The translations under genes were made by a program, and so were the position numbers. From the NCBI GenBank assembly GCA_035610365.1, contig CM069435.1:68693389-68757388 (forward strand): a DNA stretch of 64,000 nucleotides, read 5' to 3'. Each line of letters begins with the position of its first letter. Position 1 is the first letter of the stretch. Origin of the DNA: Aquatica leii. Lineage: Eukaryota > Arthropoda > Insecta > Coleoptera > Lampyridae. Of the stretch, positions 1-10,572 are shown one piece after another. The notes beneath the pieces were generated by a model. That model searched no databases. It saw only the letters and a list, made by a program, of their open reading frames with translations, and was not told where the DNA came from.

Positions 1-3000
1 ACTGACAACGTACATAAAAGAAAATTATAATAGAAAAAAACACTTACAACTAATTTTTTTCTTTAAAGTATACGGCTAGCTAGCGGCACCTTCCCCAAAA
101 TTTCTTAAAATTTGCTAAAATAAAAAATGACATACATATAGCGTTATCACAAATAAGTTTTTTTTGGTTCGTACGATCTATGAGAAAAAAATCAAGTTTC
201 CCTTAAATTAATACGGATATTTTAGTAAATGGGCCTTCCAATACAGTTATAATTATAGTAGTTAATGGATACAAATTGATATTCTTAATAAACGTAGATA
301 TCGCAGATTTTTCATTACATTGAAAATTGTGACGTCATCATGGAAGTTTTTTGCATATTAGTTAACAAGTGTCTCCGCATTAATAGCATCCGTGTAGTTA
401 TCCAAAATTTGCTAATAACAATTACGAAAAAATCAAATTAAATCACAAAAATAATTTTTATTCTTACCCCAGAAAAACTTTTACAAGAGCAGCAAGAATA
501 CCACACCCATTTATAATGTGTTCACGCCGGGCGTGTATGTTAGCTCAACATTGTACCACAGACTACGGAAAAATAGTTTTACCCCAGTTGACAGCCACCA
601 CTTGCAATGTAGCGAAATAAAATTAGTTTGTCAATGCTTCTACTTCTATAGCAATTTACAAATTTCTATGTTATGCGTCATTAGTATTAATATTTTACAT
701 TTTTATATTTTAATAAATTTCTAGTACGGACTAGTAACTCACGCGTCACTGACGAAATTATTCGGTTTAATTCGGTATATACGCTGGTAACTTTTTTGCT
801 GATTTCTTTTCTGTTGAAGATTTGTTGTAAATGGTTTTGATTTTGATAGAAACCTTGTCCATTCAACTGTAAGTAATTTTTTTAATTTAATTTTTCATCA
901 ACGCTATTACTATTACGCTTTTCGCAATTTTACCAAAATAAAGATTTTTTAAGTATATTGACACATTTAAAGCGAGTATCAATCAACATCATTCTTATAA
1001 GTATTGTAACGGACTTGCTTTTGTTAACCTAAACTTTTTTATAACGAATTAGAAAAGTTTTGAAGCTTTTTCTCAAGCTCAACTACATTCATTTTATTAT
1101 AACAATATTACATTTACGTTTAATGTAGTGTTGGTTGCATACAAAATATTTGCGTCATAAACGATAAACAACTTTTTGTAAACTGACCGCGGACAAATTT
1201 TGTAACAATTTTTTTTTAGACGGATGAGTTCATTAACTTGTAGTCGCATTTCTTGTTTCTGCTAAAGCAAAAAGCGACTTGACGGGTAAAAATACTAAGC
1301 GCAAAAGTTTTCTTTAAAATTTTTGTTTTTTAATGTATAAGATAAATGCATTCATAACAACAATTAAAAAATAAAAAAAAATGTAACCAGAACGTTTTGT
1401 GTTCTTTTTACAAAAATATTCTTTGGTCGTTTTGTCTGCCCTGCCTACCGTTCCTTTATTATTCGTTGTAATTTTATCTCTCTTGCAAAATGTCTAAAAC
1501 AATAGGTTTATTTACCAATAAATGCAAAACAAACAAGATATTTTTTATTTTTTGAAACCTTATTTATCATTCTTAATGCAAACCAAAACAAAATGCACAT
1601 TTGTAGTAGAAAAACTACTATTTAACAGAGATTAATAAAAGCAAGAAATTAAAGATTAATAGCACAATAATTTGTAAACGCAAAGACGAGTACGAATTAA
1701 AACTTTGGTCGTTGAAGGTAGCTGCCAGAATTTTTTAATCGCAATTGGACGATTGACTCTCTAGGTCATTTGTTTGCTTGAATGCGCTGTGTTAAGTTAT
1801 TAGTCAAGATTGTCAATGATACTCAATTTAAAAAAATCAAATGTTAACACAATATAACTAAATATAAATGTTTAGTTTTAGAATTTATTGCATTTTTTGT
1901 TTAATTAATTTTTCGTTATTTGTACGTCTTTAAAGTTATAAAACGATAAAACTAAAACAAATAATACAAACAGTTTATAAAAACAAAAATCTACTACATT
2001 GTGTTAAAATAATTTAGCTATATTGGTAAGTTTTTGAATATTGAGAGCAACAAAAATTTAGTTTAAATAGTTTGTTTTTAATGTTTTATCAAAGTTTAAT
2101 TAAATATCATGCACATAAAAAAATCAATTTGTATATTGCATCATTTTTTAAAAAAAAATTACAAAAATGTCTACCTACATACATATTATCGAAGTTTATA
2201 AATTAAAATTTTATTTTATTAGACAAAAACATAAAAACTGTAATAAAAATAGTTATATGAAAGCAAATTACCTAAAGTTTGTTTTTAAGTTTTATATATA
2301 AAATTTTTATCATTATACGTAAAAGTTCGTAAAAAAAAAAAAATTTTTGACCAATACATTTAAAAACCTATAATTAGAAGTTTTTAATCAAACCAAACAT
2401 TAAGAAACTTTAGTTTGGCTTCTAGGTTACAATTTCAAATTTACTTATAGATAACAAAAATGTGTATTACTGTGGTTTGTAACATGCAGATAAGAGTACA
2501 AGTATGATAAATGCTTCTAAGAAACTTTGCATTATTACTCCTTTCTGCAGTCACGTTGTTTATATAGATGGACATCTGGTGTCATCTCAATTTTGCTAAC
2601 CCACGTTCTGTCATCTAAATTGAAATTTTAAGAAGTACTAATAAATTACGTTTGCTTACTGCACAATTTACTTTAATAATAAATATTAATGTAGTAGTAT
2701 TTTTTTTAAATTTAATGAGAGCAATTTTACTTCATGATTTAAAGTATACACAATATGTGTTATTAATATTATTAGAAATCAATTTCAAAAAGTAAAACAT
2801 TGCACTGCGCACTGTTTAAAATAAGTAACACATTTCCTTAAATATTTTTTCTTATTCTTATTCATGCTAACGAATTACATATCTACAATAATAATAAATA
2901 ATTATTAACACTAAATGAATGTACATAGACCATTAAGCATAAAACGTACGATGATGTTTATATTCTTTAAAGTACTTTTCTTTTAGTTTGCAGGATTTAC

Positions 3001-4442
3001 CTATGCCAAAAAAAACATTGATAGTCAAACAAATTTTACTTTTACATACACAATAATATTGAGGCATTTTAAAATTAATTTTTAACAAATTATGTTCAAA
3101 ACAATTGCATGTTATGTTATGTGCCTGTAATGCAAATTTAAATAAAAAAACTTTTTATGAAGTGTACTTTAAAAACACAGACTACGCAATTTGGACAACA
3201 ACGTTTCTAAAATTTTATTTACATACATATGTTGTTTTAAAAAACATATTTTGTAAAAATTTAATCTGTATTTAATTAAAAATATCAACACAAACATTAT
3301 TTATCTAAATAAAATTGTTTTTATTTTACATTTTTACATATTAAATTGTGTGCAAAAATACAATTATGCTAGGTTTTGTTAAGTTTTTTGTAAGTTAAGA
3401 TTATAGGTTTATTGGAGTCGGGTGTACCATAAATGCAATAAAGTTTTATGTACATGTAAATTTTAATTAAAATCTTATTTTAAATAAATTAGAATTATAC
3501 ATTTAAATGTGTTTATTAACATTTGCTTTGTTTAAAATACAAAATTTGTTTCAGTTATGTTTACTGTTATAGACAACAGAACTCTTTAGTATGAAATGAA
3601 AGCAAGCAAAATTACTTGATATTCTAAGAATAACACAATAGTGGCTGTAAATTCGTCTAAGTTGTGTATAAATTACTTAAAGAGATGTTCTTCAAGTATA
3701 AATGGTACACAAAGAATAGTAATGAAACACACAATATACAATTACACAACACAATTACACAGATAATAATGAAACAGTTAAAATTAAAACTTATTGCAAA
3801 AATGCTTAGTGCAACAAGTTGTATTGCCAATAAAAATGTTCAATAAAAAACCAAATTTTATTGTGTCTACTGTAATTAAATCACATTTTGAAAAGTATTT
3901 TTATTAAACATTATTTTTGTGAAACAATTTCTACATAAACCACATTAATTAAAAACAACGCATTTTATTTTTAATTTATTGTTTTTTTAATTAAATTGTT
4001 AAATGATTATATCCACATATCGATACTTCCGAATAAAAACGTTTAAGTGACAAAAAGTAATTTTACAGGAAAAGTGTTTTAAATTATTCTGACATTCAAA
4101 TGCGCATAAGTTCTTTCTGATTTATGCAATTTAAATTATGTTTTCTAATATATTAATAATTTTAAGTTTGTAAATTTTAAATACAGTTTATAATAAACCG
4201 CAATTTCCATTTTTTTTATATATTTTTGTTGGTTACTATTTCCTGAAAGACATTTATGATAAAAAAATCATATTGGCATAAACATAGTTATCCTTTGGAA
4301 ATCGTTTTAGGTCACAAATTGTAACGGTTATTACTATTTGGTTGAATTTACATTTCCGAATAAAAACATTGTATATGATTTTACAATTGTTGAATTGTCT
4401 CCAAAAAAATACATTCTGAATCAAAAAATTAATTTTAATAAA
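1..4442. other. AT-rich stretch without a recognised gene
   Basis: Only short AT-rich open frames occur here, none with a recognisable domain, biased composition or a splice-consistent extension. No terminal repeats, tandem array or structured RNA were noticed by eye. It could be intergenic or intronic. Confidence 0.6.
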
Positions 4443-4780
4443 TTAAAAATATAGTAAAAATTCTTCCTCGCTATTTCTGTTACTATCAAAAGGTAAAAAA
4501 TCGTAAAACCATCTGTATGTTTTCGAAACCTTTTGTTTGAAATATTGTAAATGCTGATACTTTTTCTTTGTTAATGGAATTTTTGCTCTATAACATTTCG
4601 TAACAGACACGTGGTTCCCGTTAGACAACCTTGTATTTTTTGGTTTGATTACCAAAAAAAAATGGTTTATCGTCGAAGTTGCTCCTCAGAAAAATAATAG
4701 TAGTAGAGCCCAAGCGGGAATTTTGGGATTTACTAAAGCAGATTAATATAGAGGGGAATATCTTATACCTGGTTAAGTAC
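4443..4780 (-). pseudogene. C-terminal fragment of a split transposase-like relic
   Basis: The minus-strand frame ending at 4443 encodes a basic tail with the motif LTKKKYQHLQ followed about 10 residues later by YRWFYDFLP, then an acidic end. This pattern matches, from memory, the extreme C-terminus of a multicopy insect transposase-like family whose body is readable at 8660-10295 on the same strand. Upstream codons to about 4780 continue a similar text (a SNFDDKPFF segment) after a frameshift near 4655. Order and strand fit one gene cut in two by the DNA at about 4.8-8.65 kb. No catalytic residue lies in this piece, and the link to the distant N-terminal part is inferred from family memory, not alignment. 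Confidence 0.45.
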
Positions 4781-4859
4781 TTCCACCAAATATGAACCCT
4801 ATATATATGGCCGCCCGTCAAGTATAAAAGATCAGATTAGTAGAAAAAAATTGATCATC

Positions 4860-5931
4860 TGAAATTCTAGAGCGCGTCAGATTAAGGTAGGGTGAGTTAG
4901 TTACATGCTAAAACGTGTATATTATACTAATCTGATAATTTGAGAGTGACGTAAAGAAGGGGGAGGGCTAGAAAGTTATAAAAAAACGTCATCTCGGCAT
5001 TCTCAAGCGTGGTTAATTTTTTTTTTATTTTGAAGGGAATAATTCAAGAATTACGAAAAATGTATAATCTGACGATTTCCACAAGCCGAAATAATAAAAA
5101 TTCATCGATAAAGTTTAATGCGTGCAGCTACGTGATGCCAATATTCCCCTCTCCGCGTTTCTATTTCTCTTTCACTCTTTCTCTATCTATTACTCTCTTA
5201 CTCCGTCCCCACTCTGGTATCTGTTGCCATGACGCCATGACAGCTGATCACACAGACTCGTTCGTGGCATGATATTGTTTGCAACGTATTTCCAACGTTT
5301 TGGCTTATTTTGTGACTTTAATACAAGTTATGTAAATTAAATGATTTTTTGTTACAGATACGCATCTGAGGATGAAATCGAGTCAAAGGAAGAAGATGAT
5401 TCTACCGATAATGATGATGAATAAAAAAAAATAATCAGAAAAATTTAACTTTTTATAATTATTTTCTTATAAATACAAGTATTCTACTAAAAAAACATAC
5501 ACTTCTTTATTTTCATGCTATTTCCTGAGTTTTTCAATAAATTAAGTTCAATGATTTAAAAAAATTAAAAATTTTTTTTTTAATTGTTAGATTAGACGAA
5601 TCCCTCCAAATAAACGTTAGATTATGAGACACAACGTCTCGGCCATACAGATGAACCATATATATATATATATATATTAATCTGACGCACTTGAGTATTT
5701 CAAAACAGCGATTTTTTTTGCACATTCTAATAATGGCTGCGAGTTTGCGTGACATCCAAATCGTCAGATTATTATACAAGAGCTTTTTTTAGGTTCACTT
5801 AATACCCCCTTAAAAAATCTGACGCGCTCGATTAAATATTTTTTTCATTTTCAACCATTACGTATGACCACCTCCATCATGGAAACAATCAGATTAACAT
5901 TCGTACATATTTAAAAATACGTAGGACATGG
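4860..5931. other. Unexplained segment with scattered ATCTGACG motifs, left of the MULE
   Basis: The segment lies between the two halves of the transposase-like relic. The core ATCTGACG recurs in both orientations: 4870-4882 (minus), 5064-5078 (plus), 5680-5699 (plus), 5758-5772 (minus) and 5817-5830 (plus), most followed by CGCTCGA- or CACTTGAG-type sequence. Further copies lie beyond the MULE at 8485-8507 and, shorter, at 8630-8649. A (TA)n run sits at about 5658-5677. This looks like an inserted repeat, later split by the MULE, but no terminal repeats or target duplication could be fixed. Confidence 0.4.
5358..5424 (+). CDS. Candidate terminal exon encoding an acidic tail
   Basis: A pyrimidine-rich acceptor (TTTTTTGTTACAG, ending 5357) is followed by a short open frame of about 21 codons rich in Glu and Asp, closing at TAA 5422-5424 and followed by an A-rich tract. 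The composition (serine, glutamate and aspartate clusters, final DNDDE) contrasts with surrounding AT-rich noncoding sequence and resembles an acidic C-terminus. No upstream exon was identified, so the gene is unknown. It could be the last exon of whatever occupies this inserted segment, or chance. Confidence 0.25.
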
Positions 5932-5940
5932 ATCCTATCA
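5932..5940. repeat. Left 9-bp target-site duplication of the MULE
   Basis: ATCCTATCA directly abuts the first base of the left terminal repeat. The identical 9-mer follows the right end at 8474-8482. Confidence 0.93.
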
Positions 5941-6065
5941 CGGTCGGGTACACTTTGACGCCGCCGTTTTGACGCGGCCGGTTTAACACCGCCGTTTTGA
6001 CGCGAGTCGTTTTAACGCAAAGTCGTTTTGACGCTAGACGTTTAGACGCCAATGCTATTATTTTT
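5941..6065 (+). repeat. Left terminal inverted repeat of the MULE, with 14-16-bp subrepeats
   Basis: This is unusually GC-rich for the window. It consists of about seven head-to-tail units of 14-16 bp on the theme TTTTGACGC-NNN-CG, ending in a segment (GTTTAGACGCCAATGCT) that is conserved in the other end. Tandem units inside MULE termini are often transposase-binding arrays; that role is inferred. Confidence 0.9.
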
Positions 6066-6226
6066 GCCTTTAAAAAAATAATATATTAATACTTTTATCA
6101 ATTTTATTGGAAACATTGCAGATTTAAGCTATATTAAGACTTTGTAAGTAAGGTAAAATTTTTGTAAAAATTCAAACACAAGTAATTTACATTTTAATTA
6201 TTACAAGTAAATATGATGTATAACAA

Positions 6227-7732
6227 TTACGGGTCCATTACATAATTGTGACTAATTCCACGTAAATATTCTAGTATATTTGTGTTATTATAATTGAGTA
6301 CTAAATTATGAATTCTAGTATCGGGTCTTAGATATTTCTGTAATTTTGGATTTGGATTATTTCCAGCAATCAAATGTTTCATATAAAGGTCTCTCCCATG
6401 TTGAATTGTCTTCAAAGTGTTTATAAACTTCCATATAGTCGGATGATCCATTAACAATTCTATTTGAAGTCGTCTATGTGCAGCTTTGGCGTGATTATTT
6501 GTTAAGTTGATATTTTGCTGAACATGTTGGCAAAGCGACCAAGACTCTGGGCGAAAAATTAGAATTTGGCGCTGATTTCCTCTTCGCATTCGACGGCCAA
6601 CGTAGTTGTCTTCCAGCCAATCTAAGATAGGTTGCAATTTTAGCGGCAATTCATGCGTCAATAGCTCAAGTGCTAGGTCCAAATTTTGAATGGGCACAAA
6701 TGCAACGGATGTGATCATACGCCCTGATAAAGCATAATCGGCGTCATTTTTGTACAGGTGTATTAAATTGTAATTTGAAATTTGCTTTTTAAAGTTCTTT
6801 ACAAAATGAAAAATACAACCAAAAAGTTCAGCATTTGGGAATCCATAACGGAATGCATTTATCACTCCTAGTTCAAAATCGCAGGAAATCCTTTTAGGTT
6901 GGATATTGTTTCCTAAGCTTTTAATCAAATCGATCATAGTTCTGTAAGTGACTTCTGCTTTATTAGTTAATAGAGCATATAGGATCGGATGCACTCCCCT
7001 GTGCCTCTCCACGAGAATCACGAATACTTGTGTGAATAGCTGCGGAGCAGACTTGAACGTGCCATCAACGTACCAATTTCGTGATTCACTGAGAATCTCA
7101 AGAAAAATTACAAATTAATTATACAAACATTATAATACAATGACTAATTATACAAAGAATATAAAAGAAAAACAGACTTACACGTAATATTTGATTGCCT
7201 GCCAAAAATGAGTACCCGATTTTGTACTGCAACGTTATCTCACAACAAAAAAATTTTATCTTGTCGATTTGCAGCTTTATAAGTTTTGTAGTTATCCGGA
7301 ATATTTAACTTGACAACGTTTTGTGGCATTGCTAATACAGCATTAAGTAAATTTCTTTTTCTCTTAACAATTTTTTTAAAGCAGCTTGATTCGGTAATAA
7401 TCTTTAAGCAGCTACTGAAATTTGCCCTGCGCAAGCATTAATAATTTGAGATGGAATTTCCATTGTTTCTGCTGCACGATTTTTAATATTATTTGCACGC
7501 GCTGAACTTTAATTTTTGCTGCCGATGCGTCATGACAGTGATCGTTCAAAACTTTAATGACTTGGCCGTTTTGGGTGTGAAGACGTCCTTTGCATCGGTT
7601 TTTGCCACCTTCAGTCGATTGGTCGCACCTCCAAAACTTAATTGTATCATCATGTTTTGATGTTTTGTCAAACACGAACGAATATCATTCGTAACAAAAC
7701 TTGGCCTTTCCTTTTTTTGATTCAATATTCAT
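6227..7732 (-). pseudogene. MULE transposase with N-terminal FLYWCH zinc finger, broken
   Basis: Reading starts at ATG 7732. The FLYWCH region (KFWRC, C-KGR-LHT, NDHCHDA) occupies about 7685-7500 and precedes the MULE DDE domain at about 7100-6227. The first catalytic Asp is in the YVDGTFK motif (about 7060-7050), the second in DFELG (about 6880), followed by GCIFHF. Damage: an in-frame TGA at 7685-7687 where the family has Gly, a frameshift near 7500, and another shift or stop near 7420-7410, after which an N-P-x-YKTYK block continues to about 7250. A short intron (donor near 7187, acceptor near 7077) best restores phase before the catalytic motif; this is inferred. The last 264 codons are uninterrupted. 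The protein would have cut and joined MULE ends in the nucleus; this copy cannot. Confidence 0.88.
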
Positions 7733-8348
7733 TTTTTAATTTGTATGCGCCAAAACGTTCAAACAAGAGTATTATTATTTTTTACTTGAGCCGTACTTTG
7801 AAGGGGTTTCCAATGGTGACTAGTAGGGGTGGAATATAAAAGCTTTGATGCATTTAAGTAAAGATTACGATTTGAAACAACAATAAATTGAACAAAAGTA
7901 CTTGTCTGGAAATCTATGAATTATTCTTTTTTTTCACATTTTTCGCGTAAAAGTTGAATAGTTATTGTTTATATTCTATTCAGTTAAAAAATATATTAAG
8001 TATCGTTTCGGTCTTATTGTAAGGGAAACGTTTTAAAAATGACAACAATTACCATAAATCATTGCAAAACTTGTGCTTAAAATTTTAAAAGAATGGTTAT
8101 ATTTTCCTCGAAAGCGTAATCTCTCGAAAACTTACATCTAGCAAAAATAATTACCGAATGCGTAACAATAGATTTGTACAAATAGTGTCTTTTTGTTTGA
8201 TTAAATGCGTGCATTCCAATAAAATCACAATAATATGATGTTTAATGATTATATTTTAGCGTAAATAAAGTCTTTATACCTTAAATCTATAATGTCTTCA
8301 ATACAATTAATGACAAAAAAGTAATAAAATATTATTTTTCTTACGATC

Positions 8349-8473
8349 AAAAATAACAGCATTGGCGTCTAAACATCTTGCGTCAAAACGCACTAGCGTT
8401 AAAACGATCCGCGTCAAAACGGCGGTGTTGAACCGGCCGCGTCGAAACGGCGGCGTCGAATAGTACCAAGCCG
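8349..8473 (-). repeat. Right terminal inverted repeat of the MULE
   Basis: Its reverse complement aligns end to end with 5941-6065 with about 17 differences in 125 positions and no indel. The outermost 16 bases have drifted most. The same GTCAAAACG-type subrepeats are visible. Confidence 0.9.
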
Positions 8474-8482
8474 ATCCTATCA

Positions 8483-8659
8483 ATATCTGACGCGCTCGAG
8501 TATGTCCATGTAACAGTTTTTTTTTACATTTTTGAAAATCTATAGCCGTTCCCCCCACCGATAAAAATGTATATATTATATGACATTTTTTCCTTTTTAT
8601 CATCTAAGTTTCGCAACCCAACAGGTCTCCATGACGCTCGAGTAAGTCCCGACTCCCCT
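8483..8659. other. Right remnant of the unexplained segment
   Basis: This resumes the segment interrupted by the MULE. It carries an ATCTGACGCGCTCGAG copy at 8485-8500 and a shorter CATGACGCTCGAGTAAGTCC copy at 8630-8649. Removing the MULE and one target copy joins 5940 to 8483. Confidence 0.4.
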
Positions 8660-10295
8660 ACTATAATATCTGGATTTTGCTCAATGTTTGTTTCTCTAAG
8701 TTAATTCCAAAAATTTTTTTTGTTATTGGTATCTTTTGAAAAGTTTTTGATTAAGTCGCACATTTTCTTAAAGTTAAAAAAACTCTCTTGGTTTAACTTT
8801 TTAACATTATAGGGCTTTCCACGTATTTTGGCCAGCTTAACTAGCATTATAAATTATTCGGATGTATAAAGATCTGAATTTCTAACATTTTTTTCAATAA
8901 TTGCGTGAACACTATCATTTTCATTTTGAGTATGCCCGGGCTCTAAGAACCGATGGCAAATAGAAACTTTGTATGTTTTCGCAACGTGAAAAAACATGGT
9001 AGTGACTACTTTATTTTTGTTTTCGTCTAATCAATTATCAGAATATAATATAAATACTTTTTTACCAGCACGAATCTGATTGAGAAGAAAGTCATATAAG
9101 CAATTAGATATTTCATTAGGACCACGTTTTCCAATTTGCTCATGCCAAATATAACAATGTCCCTCATTGTTAGATAAATCAAAAATTGAAAAGTTGAACA
9201 TCGAGAGTTTACATTTATACTAAAATAAAAGTTTTTGACTGTGGTATTTAAATAACATTTTGAAGGTCCAAGCAAGAGACTGATAGTTTTGAATCGGTTT
9301 TAGATCCATTTTTATTAACTTTCTTTAATTCCCTTACCTGTGGTTTTTGTATGAAATTTTTGTTCTGGAATTCAATAATATCTGCAGTTTTTTCGGGTTT
9401 AAGTTCAGAATCAGCATATACGTCGCATCTATCGTTTTTATTATTTGTTTTTTTAGCCCACGTTGTATAAAGGCGGTACATATTAAATATTGTTCATCCA
9501 TCTTCAACATACAATTTATTGGTCTTTTCTTTACAATAATGTATAGGAACTTTTGGAAAAAAATTTATATGCTCTCTAACTTCTTGTTATACAATGTCCA
9601 AAATTACAAATGGTTGATTAGTATGTTTTCCTCTTTTGTTTGGAGTAACAGTACTTGTAATAGAACTATCTTTTTTTTAAAGCTGTAGAAACCCACATAT
9701 CCAAAGTTGAAAGAGTATCAAGAAACATTTTTTTGCATACTTCTACGTTTTCGTTTGAGGATGTACGGCAATAACAATTTTTTCGCGACAGTTCATTTTC
9801 TTCTTTCACAGTAACACGTTTTTTTATTCGTTTTACACAATTTCCTAGAAATGAGGATTGTCTATTATAGTCGGCCATTGCCCAAAATTTTTTAAAAACC
9901 TCTTGTCTTGTTTCTTGGCTTAATTTAATGTTGCAACTCTTTCTGTAAAGATTTGTGCATCCAAATTGCATTTTTTTTATAACATTTTTATTTCTACTTG
10001 TAGATATATAGATATTTTATTCTTCCCCGGATCGAACCTTTTTCTTTACTACATTTGCTTGTCATTGAGCAGTGTTTCGGTACCTCTTTCCACTTTTTCC
10101 TAAATGCACTTTTAATTCTGTTATTTCTTCATTTTGTGTTTTGGCGATTAATGTTTGTTTATTATTTTCTGTTTCTTTAAATTCAATTTCTATTTCGTTT
10201 TTACTTTGAATATCCATGTTATATAACAAATCAGAAATTACGTAATCAAAGTCAGATTTAGAATGGTTAACAAGATCTGCTAGCATAAAGTACAA
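8660..10295 (-). pseudogene. Main body of a multicopy insect transposase-like gene, decayed
   Basis: Conceptual reading on the minus strand in several frames gives, in order: an N-terminal charged region from ATG 10295 (ending near KSGKRYRNTAQ); a cysteine-bearing segment with SQETRQEVFKKFWAMADYN then VCKKMFLDTL (about 9930-9700); a TDSKLSVSCLDLQ block (about 9300-9250); ILYSDN (about 9045); and a conserved RFLEPGHTQNENDSVHAIIE motif (about 8940-8990). From memory these blocks match a widespread uncharacterised insect family with an RNase H-like fold, probably of transposon origin. At least four frameshifts and several stops (for example right after YSDN) make it a pseudogene. Its C-terminal tail is found at 4443-4780. 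Confidence 0.65.
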
Positions 10296-10370
10296 TTTTT
10301 GGATATTATCTGAAAATAGTATTAGATGTTATAAGAAAGGTGAAAATGACAAGTGGTGAAAAATTTATCA

Positions 10371-10566
10371 CAGGAAAACGTTACTACTATAACACAATAA
10401 AAGGTAAACAACGTTCATCTATGTTTTGTTCTAACTTTCATTTTTGTCAGTTTTCCATCTGTCTGCTACACTAGACTGACAAAGAGCACAAACTCACAAA
10501 CATACATGACTGCAACTGCATCGTTGTTACCTTTTTATTGTAGTGCTATACCGGTACCTTTCCCTG
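10371..10566. mobile_element. 196-bp MITE with about 46-bp imperfect terminal inverted repeats
   Basis: The left arm 10371-10416 and the reverse complement of 10521-10566 align over about 46 bp, both beginning CAGG and ending in GGTAA(A)CAACG. The element is flanked on both sides by TTATCA (10365-10370 and 10567-10572), a likely 6-bp target duplication. There is no coding capacity. CAGGG-type ends occur in several cut-and-paste superfamilies, hAT among them, but a 6-bp duplication does not fit hAT's 8 bp, so I leave the superfamily open. Confidence 0.75.
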
Positions 10567-10572
10567 TTATCA

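Larger units (their letters stand above)
5941..8473 (-). mobile_element. Mutator-like element (MULE) with FLYWCH-type transposase, defective
   Basis: The 2,533-bp element is bounded by 125-bp terminal inverted repeats (5941-6065 and 8349-8473, about 86% identical by hand count). It is flanked by the identical 9-bp sequence ATCCTATCA at 5932-5940 and 8474-8482. A 9-bp target duplication is characteristic of Mutator-like elements, and the internal minus-strand gene carries FLYWCH and MULE transposase signatures. Both ends are complete, so it landed as a full-length copy, but its transposase is now broken. It sits inside the unexplained segment that itself splits an older relic. Confidence 0.93.

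Noticed and set aside
10062..10295. Independent small gene
   Set aside because: It reads as the N-terminal part of the transposase-like relic continuing to 8660, not as a gene of its own.
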